Position numbers and translations under genes: made by a program. Below, one piece after another: positions 24,477 to 31,585 of a stretch of DNA of 64,000 bases. How positions within the stretch are numbered: the stretch's first letter is position 1; every line of letters begins with the position of its first letter. Source of the DNA: Flavobacterium beibuense (GTDB taxonomy: Bacteria > Bacteroidota > Bacteroidia > Flavobacteriales > Flavobacteriaceae); contig NZ_JUIW01000006.1 of the NCBI RefSeq assembly GCF_004151245.1, positions 124,001 through 188,000 of the forward strand, read 5' to 3'. The notes under the pieces were generated by a model. The model ran no database searches and was not told the origin of the DNA. It was given only the letters and a program-made list of their open reading frames with translations.

Positions 24477-25832
24477 ATGAATACCGTTATCCGAAATATT
24501 ACTGTAGTCAATGAGGGGAGGGAAGAAGTGAATGATGTTCTTATAGAGGGAGAGAGGATTGGAAAAATTGCTCCCGCAATTACTGTTCCTAACGATACAA
24601 TCTGCAAAGAAATTAGGGGAGATGGCCTTTTTCTCCTGCCTGGTATGATAGATGCCCAGGTTCATTTCAGAGAACCGGGTCTTACCTGGAAAGGAACTAT
24701 TTATTCGGAATCAAAAGCAGCCCTCGCCGGCGGGATCACTTCATTTATGGAGATGCCCAATACCCGTCCTGCTACGATGTCCCTTGAGCTTCTCGAAGAA
24801 AAATTTACTCTTGCATCCAACTATTCCTGGGGTAATTATTCTTTTTTTATGGGACTGACCAAGGAAAATGCAGATCAGGCGTTACGGATAAATAACGCCA
24901 CGGTCTGTGGGGTCTCTGACGACGGACTGTATTTTGATTCCCTAAATAGCCTTATGGCCGATCATCCCGATTATCTGGAGCGCTTTCTCAGACGCAGCGG
25001 CTCCCTGGTAGCACTGCACAGTGAGAAGAGCGGTATTATACATAAAAATGCGGCCTACTACAAAAGTTTGCAGTCTTCAGGGGAAGATGCCAGCCTGCAC
25101 AGCAGGATCCACAGTACGGAAGGCTGTGTCGCCGCAACAAAAGACATTCTTAACGTTGCCTACAGTACCCGGGCACGGGTACATTTGCTTCACATCTCTA
25201 CAGGGCAGGAATCGGCATTATTTGATAATGACATACCGCTCCCGGAAAAAAGGATAACAGCGGAAGCCTGCCTGCCACATCTGTACTTTAGCCAGGACGA
25301 TTATCCATCATTGGGGCACCGCATCAAATGGAATCCTTCGGTTAAAACCCCTGCCGATAGGCAGGCACTTTTCATGGGCCTGCATAGCAGCAGGCTGGAT
25401 TTTATTGCAACAGACCATGCGCCGCACCTGTTAAGTGAGAAACAGGGTGACTGCTTTACCGCCCTTTCGGGAGGCCCACTGGTACAGCATGCCCTTCCAG
25501 CACTGGTGGATCTTATGCATCAGGGAAAAATTTCCATCAGGGATATTGCCAGGTTCACAGCCCATAATGTTGCCGAGGCGTACCGGGTCCAAGAGCGGGG
25601 TTATATCAGAGAGGGATATTATGCGGACCTAATCCTAGTGGATGCCCTACAACTGACAAAGGTCGGTAAGGACAACCTCTTGTATAAGTGCGGATGGTCA
25701 CCTTTTGAAGGTAAATCATTACGAGGCGCTGTCGTCGGAACATTTGTAAACGGTAACCTGATGTTCTGTAAAGGGAAGCATAGTCAGTTCCGCGCCGGTC
25801 ACCGGTTGGCGTTTTCTAAAATAAGACATTAA
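24477..25832 (+). CDS. Dihydroorotase-like amidohydrolase with altered active site
   Basis: A 451-residue amidohydrolase closely resembling Bacteroidetes PyrC: MIDAQVHFREPGLTWKGT near residue 58, AGGITSFMEMPNTRP, TAEACLPHLYFS, IKWNPSVKTPADR, ATDHAPHL at 311-318 and ASGGPLVQH-like LSGGPLVQHALPALVDL. Metal ligands His63, His181, His239 and Asp313 are kept. The carbamylated Lys of PyrC (in GLKxFxGSSTG) is replaced: here the text is CGVSDDGLYF, with Ser147. One His of the usual VHHL motif is Pro (CLPHLY). It may bind one metal or use a different substrate. Last gene of the icd operon. Confidence 0.85.
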   Translation: MNTVIRNITVVNEGREEVNDVLIEGERIGKIAPAITVPNDTICKEIRGDGLFLLPGMIDAQVHFREPGLTWKGTIYSESKAALAGGITSFMEMPNTRPATMSLELLEEKFTLASNYSWGNYSFFMGLTKENADQALRINNATVCGVSDDGLYFDSLNSLMADHPDYLERFLRRSGSLVALHSEKSGIIHKNAAYYKSLQSSGEDASLHSRIHSTEGCVAATKDILNVAYSTRARVHLLHISTGQESALFDNDIPLPEKRITAEACLPHLYFSQDDYPSLGHRIKWNPSVKTPADRQALFMGLHSSRLDFIATDHAPHLLSEKQGDCFTALSGGPLVQHALPALVDLMHQGKISIRDIARFTAHNVAEAYRVQERGYIREGYYADLILVDALQLTKVGKDNLLYKCGWSPFEGKSLRGAVVGTFVNGNLMFCKGKHSQFRAGHRLAFSKIRH

Positions 25833-26084
25833 GAATATTTGACTACTAAGACAAAAGCTTTCTTTCTGGGATTTTGATATGAGGGAGGCCCCTGCCGAAT
25901 TAAAGGATTCTTCCAGTGTAGTGGATCGGGTGACCAGTTCGATAAGCTTATTCCTTTTAGTGATACAGACAGGAATCCGGACTGTAGTACAGAAGCCAGG
26001 CCCTGATGTCATTAATGGTTTCAGCACTATCGACAGTAACAAAATATATTTGTATCACTTCGTTATTACTATTTTATAGCAAAT

Positions 26085-26215
26085 CATCCATAGCGACCGG
26101 AACCGAATTGACAATTACACAATCTAATTATGATGAAGAAAAGGCTAAGCACTCTTCTGAAAGCTGGGCCGTTGTGATAGAGAGACTTAAGAAAATAGTA
26201 GAAGAAACTAAGTAG
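26085..26215 (+). pseudogene. C-terminal remnant of an SRPBCC/AHSA1-type gene
   Basis: The frame reads TELTITQSNYDEEKAKHSSE then SWAVVIERLKKIVEETK and stops at 26213-26215. This matches the last strand and long C-terminal helix of AHSA1/START-like proteins. Upstream sequence in the same frame has no further match, so only the tail survives. The stretch 25833-26080 shows no recognisable gene. Confidence 0.5.
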
Positions 26216-26309
26216 AGGAATAATTACACCAAATATAAAGAACAGCATAAAGAGTAATCTCGAAAAAAATACTTTAACTGTGAGCTTGAAATAGTCAAAA
26301 CCATGAACT

Positions 26310-26736
26310 GGGGATGGAAATGTATGTAGTGTCTGATACCATAGAGGTTAAGGGAATACGTCCTAAAAGAAAAATATCAAACGTAGCCCTTTGGTCTCGT
26401 ACTTTATACCATCCCCGCGGACCGCAATGGCATCGAAGAAGGTTAACGCATCGGCATTCCGCACGATTCTTCAGTCCTTATCCACCGTACGTAAAACGGC
26501 ATTGTTGTCGCAGTGTCACGTATTGGTTGGGTGCGGCAAAATCAGGCCCTTCCGCACCAGTCTTAGAAAAAAGCGGTGCCTTTCCCACCTGGTAGTCCAG
26601 TCCCGCGAAAGCGATTGCCTCCCTTGAGATCGGGTAGCCCTTTATCACTTTGCCCGAGGCTGTGCTATACAGGCTGCCTACTGCTGAAAAAGGAATATTT
26701 TCCTGTGTTCTGGTTGTAATTGATATTATGTGCCAT
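26310..26736 (-). pseudogene. Decayed DUF932 (phage/plasmid-like) gene
   Basis: The minus strand starts MAHNINYNQNTGKYSFFS, the typical DUF932 opening. A TAG then falls where Trp of the AWHGLGQ motif should be (V-stop-HSLGQ). Past a frameshift it resumes as VIKGYPISREAIAFAGLDYQ, and past another as RIVRNADALTFFDAIAVRGD with GIKYETKG. Several stops and shifts make it a clear pseudogene. DUF932 genes commonly travel with ssb on ICEs and plasmids; an intact ssb lies just upstream here. Confidence 0.75.
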
Positions 26737-26763
26737 GATTCACTGTTTTAAATGAATGATTGA

Positions 26764-27180
26764 TTAAAAAGGAAGGTCGTCGTGTTCGCTTTCCTGTCTG
26801 TTATTCTTCTCCTGAGGACTTACCACTACGGGCTGGTGCACCTCGATATCTTCAGTGTCCCGCCTGCTGCTAGCAGCTTTAGCATGGACCTTTATTCGTG
26901 AGGCAATATAACTTAAGCCTGCCTTCGGCTGTCCTTCCTTGTCCGTCCAAGCCCTTGCGCTTACCCTGCCCGTAAGTTCTACCAGTGTTCCTTTTGTCAA
27001 CATTGTTGCTACCTTCGGGCTTATAAAGTAGCTGCAGTCAAAAAAGGTGGTCTGCTCGATGTATTCGCCCTGCCTGTTGCGGTAACCGTCGTTGGCAGCT
27101 ACTGAGAAATTCACTACCTGCTTTTCATTGTTCAGGGCACGCACCTCGGCGTCCCTTGTCACTCTTCCGATAATGTTCAT
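26764..27180 (-). CDS. ssb: Single-stranded DNA-binding protein (accessory copy)
   Basis: A 138-residue SSB. The OB-fold starts MNIIGRVTRDAEVRALNNEK and includes NFSVAANDGYRN, TTFFDCSYF and LVELTGRVSARAWTDKEGQP. The tail is short and acidic and ends DDLPF, the SSB interaction tip. The island location and neighbouring DUF932 remnant mark it as a mobile-element copy rather than the chromosomal ssb. Confidence 0.92.
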   Translation of the reverse strand: MNIIGRVTRDAEVRALNNEKQVVNFSVAANDGYRNRQGEYIEQTTFFDCSYFISPKVATMLTKGTLVELTGRVSARAWTDKEGQPKAGLSYIASRIKVHAKAASSRRDTEDIEVHQPVVVSPQEKNNRQESEHDDLPF

Positions 27181-27600
27181 AATTCATACTTTTTAAATGA
27201 TACCTGTCTTATCTTCTGCCCGTCGCTCCATCGGTAACAGTCCTGCCTCGCTTCGCTCCGCGTAACTTTTTCCAAAAGAAAAACCGGAAAAAAGAAAGCA
27301 GATAAACAAGCCGCGCAGGGAGGGAGAGCAAAAGGAAACGGAATAAGTCCCGCAGGGTGGGTCTGGTGAACGGTAGGGAGCAAGGCCATTATGCCGTAGT
27401 CTTTTGTTTTACCGTTAATCCCTGTGCGGCATATATTAGCTGCCTTTTTATCGGTTTCGTACTTGGAAAAGTTCTTTCATTGTCATCAGCAGACCGGGTT
27501 GGTATATCCGGTCGCGCAAGCATACAAATGTCAAATCCTTTTTTTGGGATTAATGAGCCGGTCTATCCCTGATTTAGATAGAAATTCAGAAAGATATGCG
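27181..27600. other. Non-coding stretch upstream of ssb and fic
   Basis: No convincing gene. Around 27230-27320 the text resembles the low-complexity leader sequence often seen beside ssb on mobile elements. The open frames here have no family resemblance. Confidence 0.45.
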
Positions 27601-27619
27601 GTAAAAAACGAGCTTAATC

Positions 27620-27709
27620 ACCGCATTTTTGCGGTAATTAACAATTTTTATCGCCGCATTTTTTTGCGGATGCGGCAAATAAAGTTTATTTTTACCGCAA
27701 AAATGCGTC
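27620..27709. promoter_or_regulatory. Three 16-bp CCGCA-palindromes upstream of fic
   Basis: ACCGCATTTTTGCGGT at 27620-27635 has perfect 6-bp arms. CCGCATTTTTTTGCGG at 27654-27669 and ACCGCAAAAATGCGTC at 27694-27709 repeat the plan. Two half sites (GCGGTAA at 27598, TGCGGCA at 27671) lie between or before them. The last site ends four bases before the fic start. A repressor operator array is the simplest reading. Confidence 0.6.
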
Positions 27710-27712
27710 GAT

Positions 27713-28801
27713 ATGTATATTCATCAGAAAAAGGACTGGCCCAAATTTATCTGGGATGCGGATGTAATTACTCCACTGATTGGTAAGGTCAGGCACGAAC
27801 AGGGAAAGATCCTTGGGATGATGCAAGGGTTGGGGTTCCGCCTACAGGAGGAAACACTACTCAAGACACTGACTTTGGATGTGATCAAGTCCAGTGAGAT
27901 TGAGGGAGAACAGCTTGATCACAATCAGGTGCGCTCTTCCATTGCAAGGCGTTTGGGGATTGAGATAGCTGGGGCAGTGCGTGCCGAACGTGATGTGGAA
28001 GGCGTGGTTGAGATGCTTCTGGATGCTACGCAGCATTACGAAAGGCCGTTGGATGAGGACCGCCTCTTTGGATGGCATGCAGCCCTCTTCCCGACGGGGC
28101 GAAGCGGAATGTATAAGATAAGGACTGCGGACTGGAGGGATGATGTCATGCAGGTAACTTCAGGGCCGATGGGGAGGGAAATAATACATTTTGAAGCACC
28201 GGATGCTGCAAAAGTCCCGGAAGAAATGAGATCTTTTCTGGAATGGTTCAATACAGAGGTGGATCTTGAGCCTGTACTGAAGGCTGCTGTTGCCCACCTC
28301 TGGTTTGTAACAATCCACCCTTTTGAGGATGGGAACGGACGTATTACCCGCGCGATAACCGACATGCAGCTCGCGCGTGCCGATCAAAGTAAAAAACGAT
28401 TTTATTCTATGTCCGCACAAATTCAGACTGAGCGTAAAAAGTATTACGATATACTGGAAAGCACGCAAAGAGGAGACCTGAATATTACGGGATGGATACA
28501 ATGGTTTCTTGAATGCTTACTGCGGTCCATGGAACAGACTGACGCAACGATTTCGTTAATACTGAAAAGGGTTCGCTTCTGGGAAAATCATAAGGATATT
28601 GATTTCAATGCACGCCAGCAGAAAATACTCCAATTACTGTTGGATGATTTTTTTGGAAAGCTTACGGCTTTAAAATATGCAAAGATCACAAAGGTTTCCA
28701 CAGATACTGCCCTTAGGGATATTCAGGATCTGATCGGTAAAGGTATCATGGAGCAGCAGGGAAGCGGAAGGGGAACTTCATATAATCTGTTAGCAGACTG
28801 A
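27713..28801 (+). CDS. Fic-domain AMP-transferase, class II, with C-terminal winged helix
   Basis: A 362-residue protein. It has a DUF4172-like N-terminal region (KDWPKFIWDADVITPLIGKV). The inhibitory helix SSEIEG at residues 60-65 fits (S/T)xxxE(G/N) and makes it class II. The catalytic motif HPFEDGNGRITR is at 202-213, complete with His202, and a winged-helix region lies at about 295-362. Fic proteins usually transfer AMP to a target hydroxyl; the inhibitory Glu64 would block ATP until relieved. Target unknown. The winged helix and the operator array next to the start suggest autoregulation (inference). The start at 27713 directly follows the last repeat. Confidence 0.92.
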   Translation: MYIHQKKDWPKFIWDADVITPLIGKVRHEQGKILGMMQGLGFRLQEETLLKTLTLDVIKSSEIEGEQLDHNQVRSSIARRLGIEIAGAVRAERDVEGVVEMLLDATQHYERPLDEDRLFGWHAALFPTGRSGMYKIRTADWRDDVMQVTSGPMGREIIHFEAPDAAKVPEEMRSFLEWFNTEVDLEPVLKAAVAHLWFVTIHPFEDGNGRITRAITDMQLARADQSKKRFYSMSAQIQTERKKYYDILESTQRGDLNITGWIQWFLECLLRSMEQTDATISLILKRVRFWENHKDIDFNARQQKILQLLLDDFFGKLTALKYAKITKVSTDTALRDIQDLIGKGIMEQQGSGRGTSYNLLAD

Positions 28802-28942
28802 TAATATACTTATTTTTACCTGCTTCCCGATGCCATTCTTATGATACTATATTTCAAACGGAATCGTTCATGGCCAGTAATACGGTCAAATAATTCCATG
28901 AGATGACAAGAGCCGTTAAATTAGAACGCTCTCTGTAAACCA

Positions 28943-28983
28943 CCATAACTTACTCTCATGTCAAATTAAATGAGAGGTTATGG
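28943..28983. promoter_or_regulatory. Inverted repeat covering the start of the recombinase companion
   Basis: CCATAAC(TTA)CTCTCAT pairs with ATGAGAG-GTTATGG. The 14-bp arms are exact except for three extra bases in the left arm, with a 10-base gap. The right arm contains the ATG at 28980. It could be an RNA hairpin hiding the start codon or a binding site. Confidence 0.5.
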
Positions 28984-29141
28984 ATTTTGAAAAGGACTAT
29001 AATGCATCCAAGCTTACGCCAAAGAGGGCTATGGCTATGTTAAGGGAGGAAGGGTTGGATGTCAGCCTGGAGCAGGCTTCTGAGATATTATATATACTTC
29101 GAAAATTAGCTACTATAGCTATGATTAATCACTTAAAGTAA
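28980..29141 (+). CDS. 53-residue helical companion of the serine recombinase
   Basis: The protein reads MDFEKDYNASKLTPKRAMAM then LREEGLDVSLEQASEILYIL and RKLATIAMINHLK, two or three amphipathic helices. Similar small proteins often precede recombinase genes on Bacteroidetes mobile elements; function unknown, possibly an excision or control factor (inference). It ends five bases before the recombinase start, so the two are probably co-translated. The sequence between 28802 and 28942 shows no gene. Confidence 0.65.
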   Translation: MDFEKDYNASKLTPKRAMAMLREEGLDVSLEQASEILYILRKLATIAMINHLK

Positions 29142-29146
29142 TTTAA

Positions 29147-30697
29147 ATGAACAAGATTGCTGATTTATATGTTAGGGTAAGCACGGATGAGCAGGCGGAA
29201 AAGGGGTATTCCCAACGCAATCAGGAAGAGCTTCTAAGAAAGTATTGCGGTATACATAACATTCAGATCAGAAACGTAATCTATGAGGACCATTCCGCTA
29301 AGACCTTTAACAGGCCGCAATGGAAAAAACTCCTTCTGAATCTGAAGAAGAACAAAAATAAGACCGATCTGGTACTCTTTCTGAAATGGGACCGTTTTAG
29401 CCGTAATGCAGGTGATGCCTATCAAATGATTAATCTTCTGCGAAAGCTCGGTGTGGAGCCGCAGGCCATCGAGCAGCCACTTGATCTAAGTGTACCCGAG
29501 AATAAGATGATGCTTGCCTTTTACCTGGCTGCTCCCGAGGTTGAGAATGACCGGCGTGCCCTGAATACTTTTCATGGCATACGCAGGGCCAGGAAGGAGG
29601 GACGGTACATGGGAATGGCGCCTTATGGCTATACCAATAAGGTGGCAGAAGATGGCAAAAAATATATCGCTCCCGAACCGGACGCAGCTTCCCTTGTGGT
29701 TTGGATTTTCGAACAGGTAGCTAAAGATACCTTTAGTACCGAATCTATTTTCCAGATGGCCAGAGACCGTGGTTTCCGGGTTACCAAGAGTAATTATTGG
29801 GTCATGCTGCGTAATCCGCTGTATGCAGGTAAAATAGTGGTGCCTAAGTATAAGGACGAGGATGAGGTTTGGGTAGAAGGCCAACATGAGGCAATCATCA
29901 GTGAGGGGCTTTTTTATAGGGTACAGGACGTGCTGGAGGGAAAAAAGCGCACCTACAGGCCTAAAGCACAGACAACGGAAAACTTTCCACTGCGTGGTTT
30001 CTTTATGTGTCCCCAATGCGGAAATAAACTTACCGGCAGCAAATGCAAAGGCCGTCATAAGTATTATTACTATTACCACTGTGATAAGGTATGCAAGTAC
30101 CGGATCAATTCGGAACTTGCCAATCGTTTATTCAAAGAACAGCTAAACAATTATAAACCCATTGCGGCAGTAAAAAAACTTTACACGGCTGTGCTCCTTG
30201 AGGCCTACCGTGAGCACACAGGTTATGTATCAGGAGAAAAAAGAAAGACCCTTGAGCAAATAGCCGAATATGAGAAAAAACTTTCTTCTGCGAGAAATTT
30301 ATTGGTGAGTGAAAAGATTGATGTGGAGGATTACAATCTCATAAAAAAGGAATACGGTACAATTATCCAAAAACTCGAAAGGCAGCTTGCTGAGGTAAGT
30401 GACGACAGGGGGAGTATCGAACAGCTTATGAATAAAGGGATTGACAATCTTTTGAAGCTGGGAAATGCTATCGAAAACACCTCGCTTTCGGAAGCCCGTG
30501 AACTGATTGGTTTAATTTTTCCCGAAAATTTCACATTTCGCGGAAACGATTTCCAAACCGCAAGGATCAATGAAGTTGTGAGGTGTATCTATTTGGTAAA
30601 CAGTAAATTACAGGCAAAAAAAAACGGGACAAAAGACGATTTTTTCGCTTTGTCCCGAGTAGTGACCTCGACAGGATTCAAACCTGTAACCTTCTGA
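29147..30697 (+). CDS. Large serine recombinase (integrase) of the island
   Basis: A 516-residue serine recombinase. The resolvase catalytic domain opens ADLYVRVSTDEQAEKGYSQR with nucleophile Ser12 and includes FLKWDRFSRNAGD. The recombinase domain spans about 155-270 (GIRRARKEGRYMGMAPYGYT), a zinc ribbon follows (FMCPQCGNKLTGSKC then HYHCDKVCKY-like), then a coiled coil (about 355-420). The last codons, LSRVVTSTGFKPVTF, are encoded by the tRNA terminator and the tRNA 3' half, so the reading frame ends inside the attachment site. This marks it as the enzyme that placed the island here. Confidence 0.93.
   Translation: MNKIADLYVRVSTDEQAEKGYSQRNQEELLRKYCGIHNIQIRNVIYEDHSAKTFNRPQWKKLLLNLKKNKNKTDLVLFLKWDRFSRNAGDAYQMINLLRKLGVEPQAIEQPLDLSVPENKMMLAFYLAAPEVENDRRALNTFHGIRRARKEGRYMGMAPYGYTNKVAEDGKKYIAPEPDAASLVVWIFEQVAKDTFSTESIFQMARDRGFRVTKSNYWVMLRNPLYAGKIVVPKYKDEDEVWVEGQHEAIISEGLFYRVQDVLEGKKRTYRPKAQTTENFPLRGFFMCPQCGNKLTGSKCKGRHKYYYYYHCDKVCKYRINSELANRLFKEQLNNYKPIAAVKKLYTAVLLEAYREHTGYVSGEKRKTLEQIAEYEKKLSSARNLLVSEKIDVEDYNLIKKEYGTIIQKLERQLAEVSDDRGSIEQLMNKGIDNLLKLGNAIENTSLSEARELIGLIFPENFTFRGNDFQTARINEVVRCIYLVNSKLQAKKNGTKDDFFALSRVVTSTGFKPVTF
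30625..30657 (-). terminator. Terminator of tRNA-Arg, inside the recombinase 3' end
   Basis: CGGGACAAA and TTTGTCCCG form a 9-bp stem. On the minus strand it is followed by eight or more T residues. It begins six bases after the tRNA 3' end. Confidence 0.85.
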
Positions 30698-30736
30698 GCC
30701 GTAATCAGATGCGCTATTCAGTTGCGCCACGAGGCC
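30663..30736 (-). tRNA. tRNA-Arg (anticodon ACG)
   Basis: 74 bases on the minus strand. The acceptor stem GGCCTCG pairs with CGAGGTC, with one G-U, plus discriminator A. The D arm contains GCGCAACTGAATAGCGC, the anticodon stem TCTGA/TCAGA encloses TTACGGC (anticodon ACG), and the T arm contains GGTTTGAATCC. CCA is not encoded. The island recombinase reading frame overlaps the last 35 bases, identifying this tRNA as the integration site. Confidence 0.95.
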
Positions 30737-30792
30737 TTTTTTGCTTAAAGGCTGTCTGAAATCAGGTGATTGACTAACCTTGTTTGCGGGTG

Positions 30793-30823
30793 CAAATATA
30801 GGGAATATTGATTAACTTGCAAA
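30793..30823 (-). promoter_or_regulatory. tRNA-Arg promoter
   Basis: On the minus strand, TTTG (30823-30820), a 19-base spacer and TATATTTG (30800-30793) match the Bacteroidetes housekeeping promoter exactly. It lies 57 bases before the tRNA 5' end. Confidence 0.8.
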
Positions 30824-30850
30824 CTCAAACCAATATAAAATTGAAAAAAA

Positions 30851-31363
30851 ATGGCATTGGAGAACTATATACGTGACATTCAGGATTTTCCGAAACCGGG
30901 AATAGGTTTTAAAGATATTACACCCCTTTTAGGTAGTGCCGAGGCGGTAAAAGAATGTATGGGTTTGTTACTTAGTAATTTAAAGGATAAAAATATAGAT
31001 AAAGTGGTAGGAGTAGAGAGCAGGGGCTTCTTTTTTGCCACTTTATTGGCCTATGAGCTTAATGCAGGATTTGTTCCGGTAAGGAAGCCCAATAAGCTGC
31101 CTTATGAAACTATTTCTTCTTCTTACGAACTGGAATATGGAATAGATACTTTAGAGGTGCATATAGATGGTATACAAAAAGGTGACAGGGTTTTAATACA
31201 CGATGATGTATTGGCTACCGGCGGAACGGCAGCAGCAGTATGTGAGCTGGTAGAAAAGTTGGGTGGTGTAATCGTTCAGTGTAATTTCCTTATGCAGCTG
31301 TCTTTTCTAAATGGTAAAGATAAGATAAGCAAATATGATATTTATTCGCCATTAATATATTAA
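30851..31363 (+). CDS. apt: Adenine phosphoribosyltransferase
   Basis: A 170-residue enzyme of normal length that makes AMP from adenine and PRPP in purine salvage. Seen: FPKPGIGFKDITPLL, GVESRGFFFATLLAYELNAG then FVPVRKPNKLP, the family loop, and the PRPP-binding motif VLIHDDVLATGGTAAA (about residues 116-131). It is the first core-chromosome gene to the right of the tRNA. Its last four bases overlap a small gene on the other strand. Confidence 0.95.
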   Translation: MALENYIRDIQDFPKPGIGFKDITPLLGSAEAVKECMGLLLSNLKDKNIDKVVGVESRGFFFATLLAYELNAGFVPVRKPNKLPYETISSSYELEYGIDTLEVHIDGIQKGDRVLIHDDVLATGGTAAAVCELVEKLGGVIVQCNFLMQLSFLNGKDKISKYDIYSPLIY

Positions 31364-31500
31364 TCCAGTGCGTGGGTAGTAACATAATACTTCCAGGCAA
31401 TTATGGCTTTTTGCAGCTTTGAGGCCTTACTTAGGTCAAGTTGTTGTTTAGTATAATTTGGCAACAGCCATTTATTGAGCTTGGCTAGTATTTTAAACAT
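31360..31500 (-). CDS. 46-residue conserved flavobacterial protein
   Basis: The protein reads MFKILAKLNKWLLPNYTKQQ then LDLSKASKLQKAIIAWKYYV and TTHALD. I recognise the pattern (LLP-x-Y/F-TK, LDLxKAxKxQxAIxxWxxYVTxxALD) from short proteins in other flavobacteria that are sometimes mislabelled. Function unknown. It converges with apt, sharing four bases at the 3' ends, and is too short for usual gene filters. Confidence 0.7.
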   Translation of the reverse strand: MFKILAKLNKWLLPNYTKQQLDLSKASKLQKAIIAWKYYVTTHALD

Positions 31501-31533
31501 GGCATAACTGGTTTTGGTTGTATCAAAGATAAA

Positions 31534-31561
31534 AAAAGACTGTCTTGATTGACAGTCTTTT
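31534..31561. terminator. Perfect hairpin downstream of the BlaR1-like operon
   Basis: AAAAGACTGTC / GACAGTCTTTT form an 11-bp perfect stem with a 6-base loop. It lies 25 bases past the stop of the minus-strand operon and can end transcription in either direction. Confidence 0.85.
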
Positions 31562-31585
31562 AAGTAAATTATAAGAGGTGTAGTC

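Noticed and set aside
25719..26042. Minus-strand open frame after the dihydroorotase-like gene
   Set aside because: It overlaps the end of a clear gene and I recognise no family; treated as unassigned sequence.
26314..26627. Plus-strand open frames of 78-93 residues
   Set aside because: They are antisense to the decayed DUF932 gene, which gives clear family matches.
27177..27389. Minus-strand open frame beside ssb
   Set aside because: Low-complexity leader-like text with no family resemblance; overlaps the ssb start.
1..30660. A second attachment-site copy of the tRNA 3' end inside the window
   Set aside because: I did not find another copy of the tRNA-Arg 3' half, so the far end of the island is taken to be outside the window.
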